Shown: one piece after another, positions 51,672-64,000 of the stretch | Layout: each line of letters starts with the position of its first letter | How positions within the stretch are numbered: the stretch's first letter is position 1 | DNA from: Buxus sempervirens | Taxonomy: Eukaryota; Streptophyta; Magnoliopsida; Buxales; Buxaceae | DNA: 64,000 nt | Assembly: GCA_947561395.2 (NCBI GenBank) | Contig: OX387195.1 | Location: 22,893,126 to 22,957,125 of the forward strand | Direction of reading: 5' to 3' | Position numbers and translations under genes: made by a program | Notes under the pieces: model-generated | What the model was told of the DNA's origin: nothing | The model's input: only the letters and a program-made list of their open reading frames with translations | The model's database searches: none

Positions 51672-53790
51672 GACTGCAAACGTCAGGCTTAAATCAGGCG
51701 AGTTCGCCTTATAGATAATATAGATTTTTAGAATAAATCTAAAAAATTCTTGTTCTACTTGTAGATAGTCCAATTTAGTGCAAGAAAAAAAGAGATCTAA
51801 ATAAAAAACTAATATAAATACATAGGAATTGGCTTAAATAATATAAAATTTGAAAATTCTAAAAATGAATCTCAAAAAAATAATTTAGTATATTAATTAT
51901 AACATTAGAAAATACCCAAACTTCTGAAAATTGGAGCACCGAATCTATTAAAATACTATGTACGTACTATAGGAAAAAGGAAAAAGAGAGAAGAGTTAGG
52001 TTCCTGGAAATCAAGCTTTACGTGCAAGGAAAGGTTGCAATTAAATATAAATGTGCGTAGAAGCTTTGATTTAGGGACTAAGTCGTACAAAAGGGGGTCC
52101 ATGGATGAACTAGTATGCACAAAAGGACTAGCAACATTGACGTGATCATATGATGCCATCTTTCGCACTCACGCACGCATGCACGCGCATATATATATAT
52201 ATATACCTTTCAAAGTTACATTTCTTAAACAATTACAGGAGTTGTGACGTTTTAGATTAAACCAACATTTAATATAAATAACTTGCAGGACTTTTTCTTT
52301 TAACGTCGGGAACAACGGTAATTGTTTGAGGATTTCAAAGTTGAAATCGTTTCAAATTGATTATTAATGAGACAGGAGTCATAATCTCGAATTGATTGGT
52401 ATTAAGGTGAGGAAAGTCCATCTCTTATATGGCGGGTGAAACAATGGTGAATTCCCACAGTAGGACAAATTCCAAGAGTCCTTGTTCACCATTTGGACAC
52501 CATGAAAAAGGTTAGTAACAATATGAATTTTTCTTTTTTTGAAAAATTAAAGTTTATTATTTGGTTTGGTGGTAATACATACTAATAACTCCTAACATCA
52601 AAAGTAAATAAATTTTTAAATGTTTTAAGATATAATTATCTTAAGATAAATTACAATTTTTTCATATCAAAAGAATACACCCTTTAAAACTTCTTAATAA
52701 TGGAGACATTCTACTTGCCATTTATGAGAAACATATTTAGAAGTAAAATGCTTCTCTCTCTCTAAAATTACTTTAATCAAATCCCTAAATTACATTCTAT
52801 ATATATAGAAAATCTATGTAACTAGAGAGAGAGGGATTGTCGGAAAGGTGATGGGGAGGAACTTTACATTTGTTGAATTGTGTGTGTTTCGACTGAGCCA
52901 CTTGTCAAGTTGATATGTTTATCAAGCGTCATATATTACGTACCGACGGTACCGACAAGATTCACATTTTACAATTGGTATCATCTCATTGGGCTTAGGA
53001 GTTCTGTGCGTAAAAACAAATGATTTATGGGTCTCTTTCCAATATCATTTTCTTTTCCGTCCAAGTAAATCTATTGATAGTTTCAACTTCTGCCAAGTAT
53101 ACGTTTAATTTCAATACTCGCACCTGCTTCTTGGCTTGCATGTTTGGAGAAAGAGACATCCAAGTTATAAAACAATCCCAACTAATTACATATCATGAAC
53201 AATCTAGTAGTCCATGGAAATTTTCAACCATTTAACATGACATAATCAATCTTATATCCCTGTTCAATTTTGAAACTAGGTCAAGTGTAAATACAAGCTC
53301 AGTTCTTGTAACCCAAAAGCTCACTTTTCAGGGCAGCAAAAGCCAGGTAAGGACATGGAGATCAAAGCAATCTATAACTTTTTCACTTTCCTCCTTTATG
53401 ATCACATGAAAGAGTTCAAATCTGATGTCTGTCTCCAAAAAAAACAAATTAAAAAAGTATGATCTTTTAAAGAATCCCAAGTTGCTAGATGGCCAATCAA
53501 GTTGTAGGTGATTAAGGTCAAAACATCACAACCAAAATCTTGACTTTGTAGGACAAAGGTACTTCATTGTACCAAGGTCTAGAGTTGTGCCACAAAAAAG
53601 CTGTGTGGGTGGTGCAAGTCAGAACAAAATCCCATGCAACTGCTTGTTTCTGACTTCCTAACAAATTTGTGAGATGCCCACCAGCTGCAGACAAATTTTA
53701 ATTACCTGCCAAAAAGAAGAAGAAAAGGTCAGTACTCAATCCCCACTTCTTACCAACTTGGAATTGGCTTCAAAAAGTGCGGTGGCTTTT

Positions 53791-53890
53791 TCCTTTTTAT
53801 CTAGTGAGGGGCCATCTAACTACAGATTTTGAGTCATTAATTCTTTTTATCTAGTGAGGGGCCATCAAACTACAGGTTTTGAGTCATTAA
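53791..53890. repeat. 50-bp tandem repeat, two copies
   Basis: A 50-bp unit containing TTTTTATCTAGTGAGGGGCC and GAGTCATTAATTCTT is present twice in tandem with three or four mismatches. No known function. Confidence 0.9.
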
Positions 53891-55256
53891 TTCTTAATTA
53901 GGAGCCTCTTCTAGTTCATAATCCATAACCTTGAACACAATTCATTGAAACAGAATCAATGCTTGAAGAAAATGATATTCAACACATTTTTTTCTTTGTG
54001 GGTATGCTTGATAGGTTAATTACCTAATGTTTTCACTTTTAGTTGAAATTAGTGCTTGACATGTTCTATGAACACTCGTGTGGTTAGCTGGTCAACTGGG
54101 GTTCTTTTTTTAGACTTATCAGACCTGTGCTGTCTGGTCACAATTAATCCCTCATACTGGCTAGCTAATAGCAGAAGGTTACTTGGTTCATTTGACTACT
54201 CTGTGGGTTGGTATTATTGCACCAAAACCAGCCTAACACAAACAAACAATTAAATGATCACTAGCTTTGATTAATAATTAATGGGGTAATTATCTCTAAA
54301 GCTAAATAATTAATATCTGTGAAGCTCATCTGGGGGAACTGGGGTCTTAGGTTCTGCTGTAAGTTGTAATCCATTAAATCAGTCCACTTTGAATTAATTT
54401 ATAGTGGACTAATTTAACAAGCATTTACTTAATTTTACTATTTCTTAGATGTCTAGCATGTCATCACTTATCATAACAAGCATTTCTTTCATAACAAATA
54501 CTATTTTACTTGTTTATTGGGTTTTGTTTCCTTTCACCCTTTATAATATTGAGTTAAAGTCAAAATATTTGATTAATAAGATATTTATAGTTAAATGCAT
54601 GGTTTCTGTTACATATTCACATTTTTCTTAATTTATGTTATGAACTGATTCCTGTCTTACACTTGACTTTTTGAAAAAATATAGATATATAAATTTATCA
54701 TTCTATATAGTAGTAATGGCTGAAATTAATTTAAACCAGAATTTTGAATGAACAATGAAGAGGAAAAGTATTTTAGGTGAGATGGTACTGGTTAATCCAT
54801 TAACTGGTCCATAGAAATATGATGATTGATTGGATGTCAGTATCGGAGGACTTGTTAGTCAAAGTCAATGTTCTATCTAGGCAACCAACTGGCCAACCAA
54901 ATGTAGACTTTGTATTAATTTGATGCTCAATCACACCGAAAGGTGATATATATATTCTGATTGGCCAACAAAATTTTATTTATTTGTTGGTTTGTGATCA
55001 GACATAACCTTTTCTTCTACATTAAGCAATATCGTGGCATGACATGTACCTTAGGACTAATAAGCCATGTGAAAAATATTTTAAACCATTTATATAAGCC
55101 CTACTGAGATTTGATTTATAAATTTTGTTAATCTATATTAATTAGATGTGCCCCATAAAAAAATTTATATGGTTTGATTTTGTAGTAATTAATGTTGTTT
55201 GCTTGGCTTTCTTTTTTACCCTTCAAAGTTTCGACTTTTTACTTTTGTTTTAATCA

Positions 55257-55450
55257 TCTATACTATTATATAAAGCCAACCCCTTATTTTTTGCCTGACA
55301 TTATATACCCAAGATGTCTTCCATATTTTTTTTCAAATTTACTTCAACACCCATGTTTGTTAAGTCACGTGTATCAGTAACCAACTTCCCAAGTAACGCT
55401 CTTGGTTTATAGTTCTTTTTTCATGCACATAGCGCGTGCATTCCGTTGGT
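55257..55450 (+). mobile_element. Degraded Helitron-like element
   Basis: Starts TCTATACTATTATATAAAGC after host A, the same 5' terminus as the copies at 29917 and 31585. The 3' end is decayed: CACATAGCGCGTGCATTCCG then TTGGT instead of hairpin and CTAG, so its limit is approximate. Confidence 0.5.
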
Positions 55451-57144
55451 ATTGTAAGAGGAGATGGATCATTATATACTCATAAAAGGACTTTGAAAGC
55501 AAATGAAAGAGTAAAAAAAGACCTATATGGAGTCTAATAGAAATGATTTAGATATTGATCATATTATAAATGTTACTACCAACTGCTACTAAATGCCAAT
55601 TTTCTTGTAGTGTGAAGATATGGTTTTTTAATACAGTTTTGATAGAATATTAATACAATCCCTTTTTTCTTCGACCTTTGATAATATATATGATTAATTA
55701 GGTTGATTTTTCAGCTCCTTAGTATACAAGCGATCTCCATCAATGGATGGTCAAGAAACTTTTGCACGTGTGCTGATCTTGTGTATATAAAGAATTTTTC
55801 CTTCTGACTTCCATGGCAAATATAGTTAAAGGTCACTGCATGATTAGAAAATTTGATTCACCAAAACTACTGCAGAGATTGATTAGTTGATGGTTCTTGA
55901 AAGGATAACATTAAGTTTGCAGGATATATAATGTGTTTGATTACTCAACTCTTATCCTCATTGGTGTGAAAGCTTTGAGAAGGAAAAAGAGTATTAGTAC
56001 ACATTCAAACATCGTAATGCATGACGCTAATGCAGCTTTCTAGATTTTCTCTAACGAATTCACAGTTCTTTATCCAAATTTTGGTTCAACAACGACTTTA
56101 GTCATCTTCTATAATTTTAGTTTAATTGAACTGGGTCACCATGCATTTATTTAAGCTTACTCTTCTTCCAACTGAATTATATATCCTTTTCGGATTACCC
56201 GTTTTACGGTTAGGTAATTTACATCGTCATTGGCTAATTGATCATTTTCAACCTTGCGATTGATCGTTAATCATGGTTTCGTGTAATTTTTATATTATAA
56301 ACAAGAAAACTTCAACTTCTAGCTGATGTATTCTTGATAATCACTTGACTAAAGATGTAATTAGAGATGGCAGAAGGGTGAGGGTAAGTGGATAAGAGCA
56401 AGAGGTTAATGGGTATTGACTCTACTGACCTGCCCAGTTATCACCAACTCAATCAATCTACCAAAAGTTTCCTTTTCAAAAATTGAATATGAACTAAAAT
56501 GATTTATATGGAGAGGAAAGGGTTTCACACCTACATCTATTATTCTCCAAAACTGATTATCATTTGAGAAATTTGCACAACTGAGAGGAGCTAAGGGTTG
56601 CAATTTTACACTAAATTTCTGGGTGATGGACCAAAGCATATTTCATTTTGACTTTGTAATTTTCTGGGTGTCAAATAAAAATGGAATATCTCCTGTTGGT
56701 GGAACGTCAATGCACAATGAAGACCATGTGTGAAAGGGAAAGACAAGCAGACAACCGTGTGGAAAGGGAAGATCGGATATGTGAAGAGAGCTGCCTGATT
56801 TGAACCCTAACCCAGGATAGAAAGATCATTTGTCATGTCAATGCTTCCTGCTTTCAAGAGTTTCACCATCCATGACCTGGTAATCAAAGACTGGCCTAGT
56901 TGTTACTAGAACCCAGACCAGTCCTCCAACGCTTCGCACAAGTTTCTACACCATGTGCACTGCACCTGGTTTAATCAAGCCCGGTTACAAGTTTACATCA
57001 AGATTGGGGACATCAACCAAATCGAATCCAAAGAGCAATAACAGTCGGTTCTGGTCCTTCTGGATGGTCAAATAACAGCAGTCTTTTCCAAACAAGGAAT
57101 AAAGGATCTAGCCAAGTGGATTTTCTGTTTTTAGACAATTTCAC

Positions 57145-57642
57145 CTTCCCTTGAGGTTTTTGAAATACTGGTTTAACAATTTGAGGTTTGTTGTGTGTAA
57201 ACATCTCCCTCTTTTAGAGGGTTGATCATTCAAAATTCTAACAGTTTTAATATTATTGATTAGGTGGCAAGAAATAAAATATATATTGACAGTTTTGCCC
57301 ATCTTGTTCTAATTATTTAAAATTGAATACCAAGATTACCCTTCAGCGGGTTGGTTCATTGTTTTACAACATTGGTTCAAATGAAAAAGGTTTGCATCTA
57401 TCCTGAGGGCATTTTTGGTACATAATATATAAATAAAGCCTTTTAAACATAGATAAGATGGGTAAATTTGTGAATTTATATTTTCTCAATTATGATTTTA
57501 ACGATCAAACCTCTAAAAGAGGGAGATTGTTATACATAGAAACCCTTTTATCGATAAATTGGTATTTTAGAAACCTTAAGGGGCAAGTGGGATTGTTGGA
57601 AACTTCAAGGGAATAAACTATAAATATCCCTTATAAAAAAAA
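57145..57642. mobile_element. Mutator-like MITE relative
   Basis: The right end, reversed, reads GGGATATTTATAGTTTATTC and is related to the ends of the element at 1699-2044; the left end is shortened. Internally TCTCCCTCTTTTAGAGGGTT (about 57205) is inverted as AACCTCTAAAAGAGGGAGA (about 57508), giving a long foldback. Confidence 0.6.
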
Positions 57643-59023
57643 AACTGGCTTTCAATTGCCAGTTTTGATCTAGATCAAAATATGGTAGGGCATTAGATCA
57701 AGGGAAGTTTTTTCCCTTTTTTTTTTCCTAATGAAATTTAGAAACTAGGGTCTCTAATGGGCTAAGTTGGGCTGGACTAAGCAAAGGTACACATGCCGAT
57801 GTTACCTTGCCACAGATTTAGAGCACCCAGTCCATGCCCAAGCCTTTTCCTAAAATAATATTAAAACCCCAAGTCTGGCCTAACTAGGCCTCAATGTTGT
57901 TAACTTCTTATTTTCTTGAATTTTATTAGTAAAAAACTCTGCACTATTCATGTTTATCTATACTTTAAAGATTTTATCACCTATCTTTCAAAGGCAAGTA
58001 AAAGGGTATAAAAAAAGGTCATAAAATATACTAGGAATATGACAAAATAGTTTTAATTTATATATAAAATCATCGACCTCTAATTTCATACATGCATGAA
58101 AATTGATAATGCAGTTGGGCCAAGCATCAGAATGCCTAATTAAAGTCTACTCCTAATTATTTAGGGTTTTAGAAAATTTTTGGGTTTTATAAAACAGAAC
58201 CAAGCAAGTCCAAGGGCCTAAAAGGGTCCTAGCCAGGTTAAAACTAGTCAGTCTCCTTAGCCTATGTTGGCAAGGCCCACTTTTTGCACTAAGGTTTAAT
58301 ATGTACTCTGAAAGAGTAACTTAAGGTTTTAAGGAAATCTGTCCATCCTCTGTGAAGATTCCAGATGAGTGCCCCATTTTTTTAATTTGTCATTTATTTT
58401 TTAGAAAAAGAAAAACTTTCATGATATTCAAGGCTTACTTAAAACTAACTTGTTTATTTCATTTTACCAACTTAAGAAACATTAAAAAAAAAAAATCTGT
58501 AATAGTAATAGCAAATTGAAGTTGTGACAGAAAAGAAAAAATTTTATTATAAAAAAAAAACTAAAATTTTGAATTGCATAATTTATTACAAAAGTGAAAT
58601 TATGTATAATATAACAATGAAAAGCACAAAAATCATATTTATAAATCAAGTATAAATAGAGGCAAATACAGTACAATCGGGCCGGATCGAGATTAATCAA
58701 ATCCCATTCCAAGCCCAACCCATCATTTCACTAGGTCTAGCCTGGCTTGACAAATTAGTTGGGCCAATATATATTGTCTACCTTGTCAAAATACTACACC
58801 CACCAGCACTAACATAATTACCATAACTGTTACTTCAGCCACTAAAAACTAATTTTAAATAAAAGGTTACCAAACAATAGTTAATTATATGTGGAAAACA
58901 AGACCATACATATAGAATAAGGATGAAATCTCATACCCCTCACATCATATTCGCCTCAAATTGATTGTCTAGTTCAACTTGAAAAACAAGCATGGAGGCA
59001 TGGGAGGTCATGCATGTAATTAA

Positions 59024-62000
59024 TTATCTCAAGGTCAAATCAGGATCATCTTCATCATCAAGATCTGGTTCACTTGATAGCCTAAATCTCTTAGCATCTT
59101 TTGGTGCTGTTCTTCCTCCCTTCTTTGGCTTTCCCCTGAGGAAGAGAAATTTCATTGTGAATGAGAAATAACTGGTATATCCCTGAATGCAAGCATACAA
59201 CCCTAACATACTTGTTTATGCACTCGCATTGGATATTAATTTTATCATCACCATATGGCTCTTGGCACCAAGGCATAATTTTTCAGTTACAGGGAAAAAA
59301 ATTAAAAGAAGATTTATACTCTAACAAAGCTTAGACATCTTTCTACAATCAAATAAGAATTCAAGCATAGGGGTAAACAATGGTAGTACACTTACTGTCC
59401 ATTTGCTGGAGTTCCTCCAATCTTTGGCAGACCATGACCAAAACCTGACCTAGCATCTATGTATATACACATAATAAGAAAAAACAAAGAAAATGGCAAG
59501 GGGAAAGTTAAATGTAAATCTGCTAATATGGGCTCACCATCTCTTCCAGATACATGTTCCTCAGCCTGAAATAACAAAAGGAAAACAGTTGGCCCATATA
59601 ACATAGCTAAACACGTTTTTCTGCCATTTGTTAAGATCATCAAATGATGTAACTAACAGACTAGCCAGATCATTGGACAATGACTCTATTTATGCCTTCA
59701 TTATCAAACAAGATGATGATTGAAGGACAGTTATATGGCAGAGAGAGTTTTTTCTAGTTTTTGCATCTGTAGTGGTATATTATTTCCACATTGTCTCATT
59801 TTCCCTTCTCTTTCCAGTTCTCGGGGTCACTTCTTTTCTTGTGTTTCTCTTCTTTCCTAACAAAATTTTATTATTTACAAAAGAATGAAAAATAAAAAAT
59901 AAAAAATCCTTCAAGAAATAAATGGAAGTGGAAAACGGAAATCAAGATGAGGAAAGAATGCTGGAAGTGCCATTATTAATAAATACAGTGATGCATCAAT
60001 AACTAAAAGTTAAGCAATCAAGGAAACATACTGCTGGTGAGGTAACTGAGGACAACGAGAACAGACGATCTTCAGGCTGCAATTTCCTGGACCTCTTTAG
60101 GCTGCAGGAATGAATTTCAAAGAAGTTTGTGTTATCCAAAATTGATATCCATCATAATCCAACTAAATCACACTTGAATTATTAATTATGAGCAATGTTG
60201 ATGATATCAGTAAGTCTCAGACCCAAATTCAACCCAAACTAGAACACCAAAATGACTTACCGAATTATGCATAGATATGTGTAACACACATATGGAGTAT
60301 ATAATTAAGTGGTATTGTGTAAATTGTTGATTCATAATAAATCAATCCAAGCTTCCAAAGAAGTTTAATGTTTCATTTTAAGTTAGATAATTATTCACAT
60401 CCATAAATTCAGTAACGCAGCTAGAAGATGGGCATTAAAAAATGAAAAGTTTAGAATTGGTCCTTCAACTTCAATGGCTATCCTCCATTGTAAAAAGCAT
60501 CAGGCCAAACACCGCACTGGCGCACCATGATACAACTGAAATTTGCAACAGACAAGGCAGATTCTCCATCCTCAGTCTGTGAACTGCCATCCACAATCTG
60601 AGGATCTTTTTATATCTGCCCTTGGTCTTTATATCAAAAGCAATTTACTTTTCACCTTATGTAACCACTTCTATGACCATGAGAGATCATACAGTCCTTT
60701 GAGTTTGTTTTCCCTTTCCTATATCTAGAAAACAGAAGATGGAGATTAAATAATATGGAGATTAAATAATATACACTGATAAAAATGTGAAGTAAAATTG
60801 AATTCTCTACTGATATATGTTTAAGCAGCACAAAGATGCATTTCAAAGTAACATGAATAACAAAGGGTAAAAAGGTCATGTTTTCAATTAGTGCATCCGG
60901 TATCAGTATGGTTCACTGTCAATACTAATACATATTGGCCACAACCATGTAATGCCTATTCAGTCAATTACAAAAAAAAAAAAAAAGGTTTCCAACATCC
61001 TAAAACAAACATCATATTTAAAAATATAAAACAATGTTTATAAATGCAGATATATTGAATCTAACTTGTATTTTCAATTGTATCATCCAGAGTATGCATC
61101 AATCACATTTTAAGCACAGTTTACATAATTCCATGAACCATACTTACAAAGTACACAAGATTAGCTTGAATATATCAAAATAAATCAATTTAACGAATGA
61201 ACAACTTAATTAAGTCTTTCATAACAGAATCATGGCCAGAAAAACCCAAATGTTTTGCAAGTAGTAAGCAATAGGTAAGAAATCTTAACCAGCTGCCCGA
61301 GAAATATTTTGAATAAAAATTGAGAGTTTCATCTAATCATGAAACAAGTTGTGGTAGAGTAACAAAATAAAACTTCTGGTTTTTGCAGCGAAAATAGAGT
61401 GTCAAAGTGCGTCCTGATTTTGTGCTAACCACCAATGCAGAAGTAATTTAGAAACACAGGATGCACTGAAACTGTTATGATGCATGATTACAGTAAAAGA
61501 GATGAGTTTTTACGAGAACCTTTTAGTTAAGATACCTTTCCGGGACATAAAGGGTTTGTTCAAATCATAAACCACCATGTCATCAGTGAAGTGATTTTTC
61601 ACACAGAAAGGGACATGATATTGCATTCTCAATTAGAAAATCTTTATTTTAGCAAGCTTATTATAGTTTCAAATATCAAAAAATAAATAACTACATATGA
61701 ATGTATGATTGAGAGGGCAATGAATTATTGCTGTTATGAAAGGGAAAAAGAGCAAATTCACATACTTGGCAGTGCTCTTAGATGAAGAAAGAAATCCTTC
61801 AAAACCTTTCAGCACATTCCCATATAGGTTTGAATCTTGTAAGTAACTTGTTTCTAAATCATAGATCTGGAATTAACCACACATTAGGCAGATAAAAAAA
61901 CTAAAAGTCCATGGACAAAGCTTAGCTCAAATGATTAAGATTGGAAAAACAAAATGATTTCACCTATAAATCCCAAATTGATTGAATATGCAACATTTGG

Positions 62001-62947
62001 ATGGTTGTAACCTTAGACTAGTTGTAAATCCAATTAAAAACTGAAAAAAAAAAGCCTAAAATCAATTAAAATAAAGTTTTTATTCTCTCCATCAAACCAT
62101 ACCAAAATTACAGAAAAATAATATCCTTATCAAAGCTATATCAAAATATTTCTAATTTGTTGAGATCCACTTGAGCTGATAAATCTAACAAAGTTTCTTA
62201 AAATTCTTAGAACACGTGTTCAATTACCGAAAGAAGCTAATTTAAGAACTCAAATCAGAAACATGTTCAAGTACCAGAAGAAGCTCAATTAAGGACTCAA
62301 AATCATAACCAATGAAATTGTAAGACGCAGCACAAAACTTTACAATAACATTAATCAACGTGAAGACCTATTCAACTACTCAAAAAAAAGTTCTGAGACT
62401 GACTTCAGGTCAGGCACTCATTGACAATGAGATGACCCTCAGACCCCTCACAGAAACATATACAAGAGAACCCATAAAAAGTTTTCTGCCAACGATGAAT
62501 TACTTCGAGAATTTGAACAATATGAAAATATCTTAATACAGATGTAAATCATACCCTCCTTCCCATTACAAAGAAGAAAAACTTAGTGAACAGAACCGTA
62601 ATTTCTCAATGATTCGTGACATGAGGGAATTTTTGAACAAGATAAAAAATTACAAATGCGTTTTATGCAATGGAACACAAACTTAAAAAAAAAAAAGAGT
62701 AAAATCAGAGGAAAAAGGAAAAGGGGCTAGAAGGAACAAATAACCTGCTTTTCAATATTTCGGAGCTCTTCATGAAGCTGTTCTCTCTTGCTCATAATAG
62801 ACGCAAGTATTGCCGAGGGGTTCGAAGAGGCTCGTTGCCCTGAGAAACAACACAATCCAAACAACCAAAATTTCGAATTCAAATTTATCAAAAGAGCTTA
62901 TATTTTTGAACAATTATGTCCTCCCAACGGCTACCTTCCGGTTCCAT
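59024..62947 (-). CDS. EAF6: EAF6-type subunit of NuA4 histone acetyltransferase complex
   Basis: Exons in coding order: 62947-62935 (13 nt), 62839-62745, 61866-61766, 60101-60032, 59565-59538, 59456-59396, 59135-59024. They sum to 480 nt, 159 aa plus TAA, with consistent phases. The start MEPEGQRASSNPSAILASIM arises only when the 13-nt exon is joined to exon 2. A coiled coil at about residues 20-47 (SKREQLHEELRNIEKQIYDL) and the EAF6 core GNVLKGFEGFLSSS at 52-65 match chromatin-modification protein EAF6, such as Arabidopsis At4g14385. The tail has a basic GKPKKGGRTAP stretch and an acidic DLDDEDDPDLTL end. EAF6 proteins are small scaffold subunits of nuclear MYST acetyltransferase complexes (NuA4 and related) that acetylate histones H4 and H2A. 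Confidence 0.92.
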
Positions 62948-63150
62948 TTACGCGCGAAACTTCGAACTTTTCCACGAAAGAAACTAAAAGCTTCAATTTG
63001 ATCCTAAATCTCTCTCTTCCTCTTTACATACAAATTCTAGGGCACATAAAGGAACGCCGTTTTCCATCCTTTCAAAAAAAAATTGTAAATAAAAATCAAA
63101 ATTCTCTTTGCGGAATGCGGAACGTCGGCTCCTTTTCGTAGAGTTTAAAT

Positions 63151-63918
63151 TAATGGGATATTTACTGCTTACCCCCTTAAGTTCGGGACAATCCTAGTTT
63201 CCCTCTTAAAGTTCTTAAAATATCCAGGTTCACTATGTTTAACACTCTCCCCCTTTTTAAAGATATGACACTTCAAATTTGACAATTTTGCCTTGCAAGG
63301 ATGTTTTTGATATTATGACATAAATAAAGCTGTTTACTTTTAAATGTAAATGATATGGGTAAATTTGTACATTAATATTCTCTTAGTTATGATTGTAACA
63401 GTCAAACCTAAAGTGTGTAGATTGTTACACGCATAAATCCTCAAGGTAAATTTGTAAATTAATATTCTCTTAATTATGATTGTAACAGTCAAACCTCCAT
63501 TGCTGTCATTTCCCTGTTAAAGAAGCCTAAAGAAGACATTCCATGGAGCATTAGAGGAATCATATTAGATGCATTAACTTACTGCAATCACATACAAAGC
63601 TTGACTTTCAATCATGTCTACTGAGAAGCAAATCAAGCTGCGGATTCTTTGGCCAACTTTGCATTCGATAATTTTTCATGTACTTGGATCTCTAAGCCTC
63701 CCCCTTTCCTGTCTACTATTTTGGTGGATGATCCCAGGGGGAGACATTCTATTCGTCTCATTACTTAGCTTAATATATGTCTTTTTCTCATAAAAAAAAT
63801 GTGTAGAGTGTTACACATAGAAATCCTCAAGGTATTGAAGTGATGATATTTTATAAATTTCAGGGGGGAAATAGGATTGTTGTAAACCTCAAGGGGTAAA
63901 TTGTAACTTCACACTGGA
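63151..63918. mobile_element. Mutator-like MITE relative, interrupted
   Basis: The left end GGGATATTTACTGCTTACCC and the reversed right end (AATTTACCCCTTGAGGTTTA region) resemble the termini of the element at 1699-2044. A roughly 80-bp tandem repeat lies inside: TAATATTCTCTTAGTTATGA at about 63376 recurs as TAATATTCTCTTAATTATGA at about 63461. A LINE fragment occupies about 63500-63799. Confidence 0.55.
63500..63799 (+). mobile_element. 5'-truncated LINE fragment nested in a MITE
   Basis: The plus strand reads NHVY-stop-EANQAADSLANFAFD (about 63613-63675), then WISKPPPFLSTILVDDPRGR and HSIRLIT before a stop. This is the RNase H end of a LINE, related to the fragment at 48413 (EGNQVADCLANFAL ... 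DEVRGRRHVR). A short poly-A run ends it near 63799. One in-frame stop shows decay. A target duplication was not resolved. Confidence 0.7.
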
Positions 63919-64000
63919 GTTTCAAACAATATATATTGCACAAACCTTCCTTTGGTGTGGAAAATATTACACATGGCTCCCTTAATGTTTTCAACATAAC

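Larger units (their letters stand above)
51296..59023. other. Long intergenic region, no gene recognised
   Basis: Almost 8 kb without a credible coding frame. The part next to 51296 is the MYB promoter and has a 15-bp hairpin. Further on are an AT microsatellite (52190-52205), a 50-bp tandem repeat, a degraded Helitron-like element, a Mutator-like MITE relative and GGGCC/GGCCC-rich repeat pieces (57740-57900, 58195-58290, 58675-58765). Non-coding RNAs cannot be excluded. Confidence 0.6.
62948..64000. other. 5' flank of the EAF6 gene with a nested repeat
   Basis: The first 200 bp are the presumed promoter and leader of the EAF6 gene. The rest is a Mutator-like MITE relative interrupted by a LINE fragment. 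No further gene was seen up to the window edge. Confidence 0.6.

Overview
This 64 kb window looks like nuclear DNA of a flowering plant, most likely a eudicot. It is AT-rich, its genes are split by long GT-AG introns, and the intergenic and intronic space is full of LINE remnants, MITEs and Helitron-like elements. The species cannot be named from the sequence alone. No tRNA, rRNA or CRISPR locus was seen.

Six protein-coding genes could be rebuilt exon by exon with intact frames. In order they are: (1) 5778-13018 minus, a CPP1/CDF1-like DUF3353 chloroplast membrane chaperone-like protein (10 exons, 285 aa); (2) 15771-29561 minus, a plastid-type aldo/keto reductase of the Tas/At1g04420 type (8 exons, 406 aa); (3) 35985-36557 plus, a single-exon DUF761 protein (190 aa); (4) 39371-42907 plus, cytosolic NAD-malate dehydrogenase (7 exons, 332 aa); (5) 49554-51295 minus, an R2R3-MYB of subgroup 2, MYB13/14/15-like (3 exons, 283 aa); (6) 59024-62947 minus, an EAF6-type NuA4 histone acetyltransferase subunit (7 exons, 159 aa, with a 13-nt first coding exon). 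The genes have unrelated housekeeping or regulatory roles and form no evident cluster or pathway.

The rest is largely mobile DNA. The best resolved items are: a 210-bp Helitron-like element beside its own empty site in a neighbouring tandem copy (29917-30126), with relatives nearby; a 288-bp TRIM/SMART-like miniature LTR element with PBS, polypurine tract and near-perfect target duplication inside an aldo/keto reductase intron (22735-23022); a 1.38 kb element with PIF/Harbinger-like termini and TTA target sites carrying a broken receptor-kinase fragment (14231-15612); hAT-like and Mutator-like MITEs with 8- and 9-bp duplications; and 5'-truncated LINE copies with 16-20 bp target duplications. 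A 120-bp dispersed repeat occurs three times, two of them just upstream of genes 1 and 4. No wholly new gene system was recognised; the interest lies in the transposon structures.
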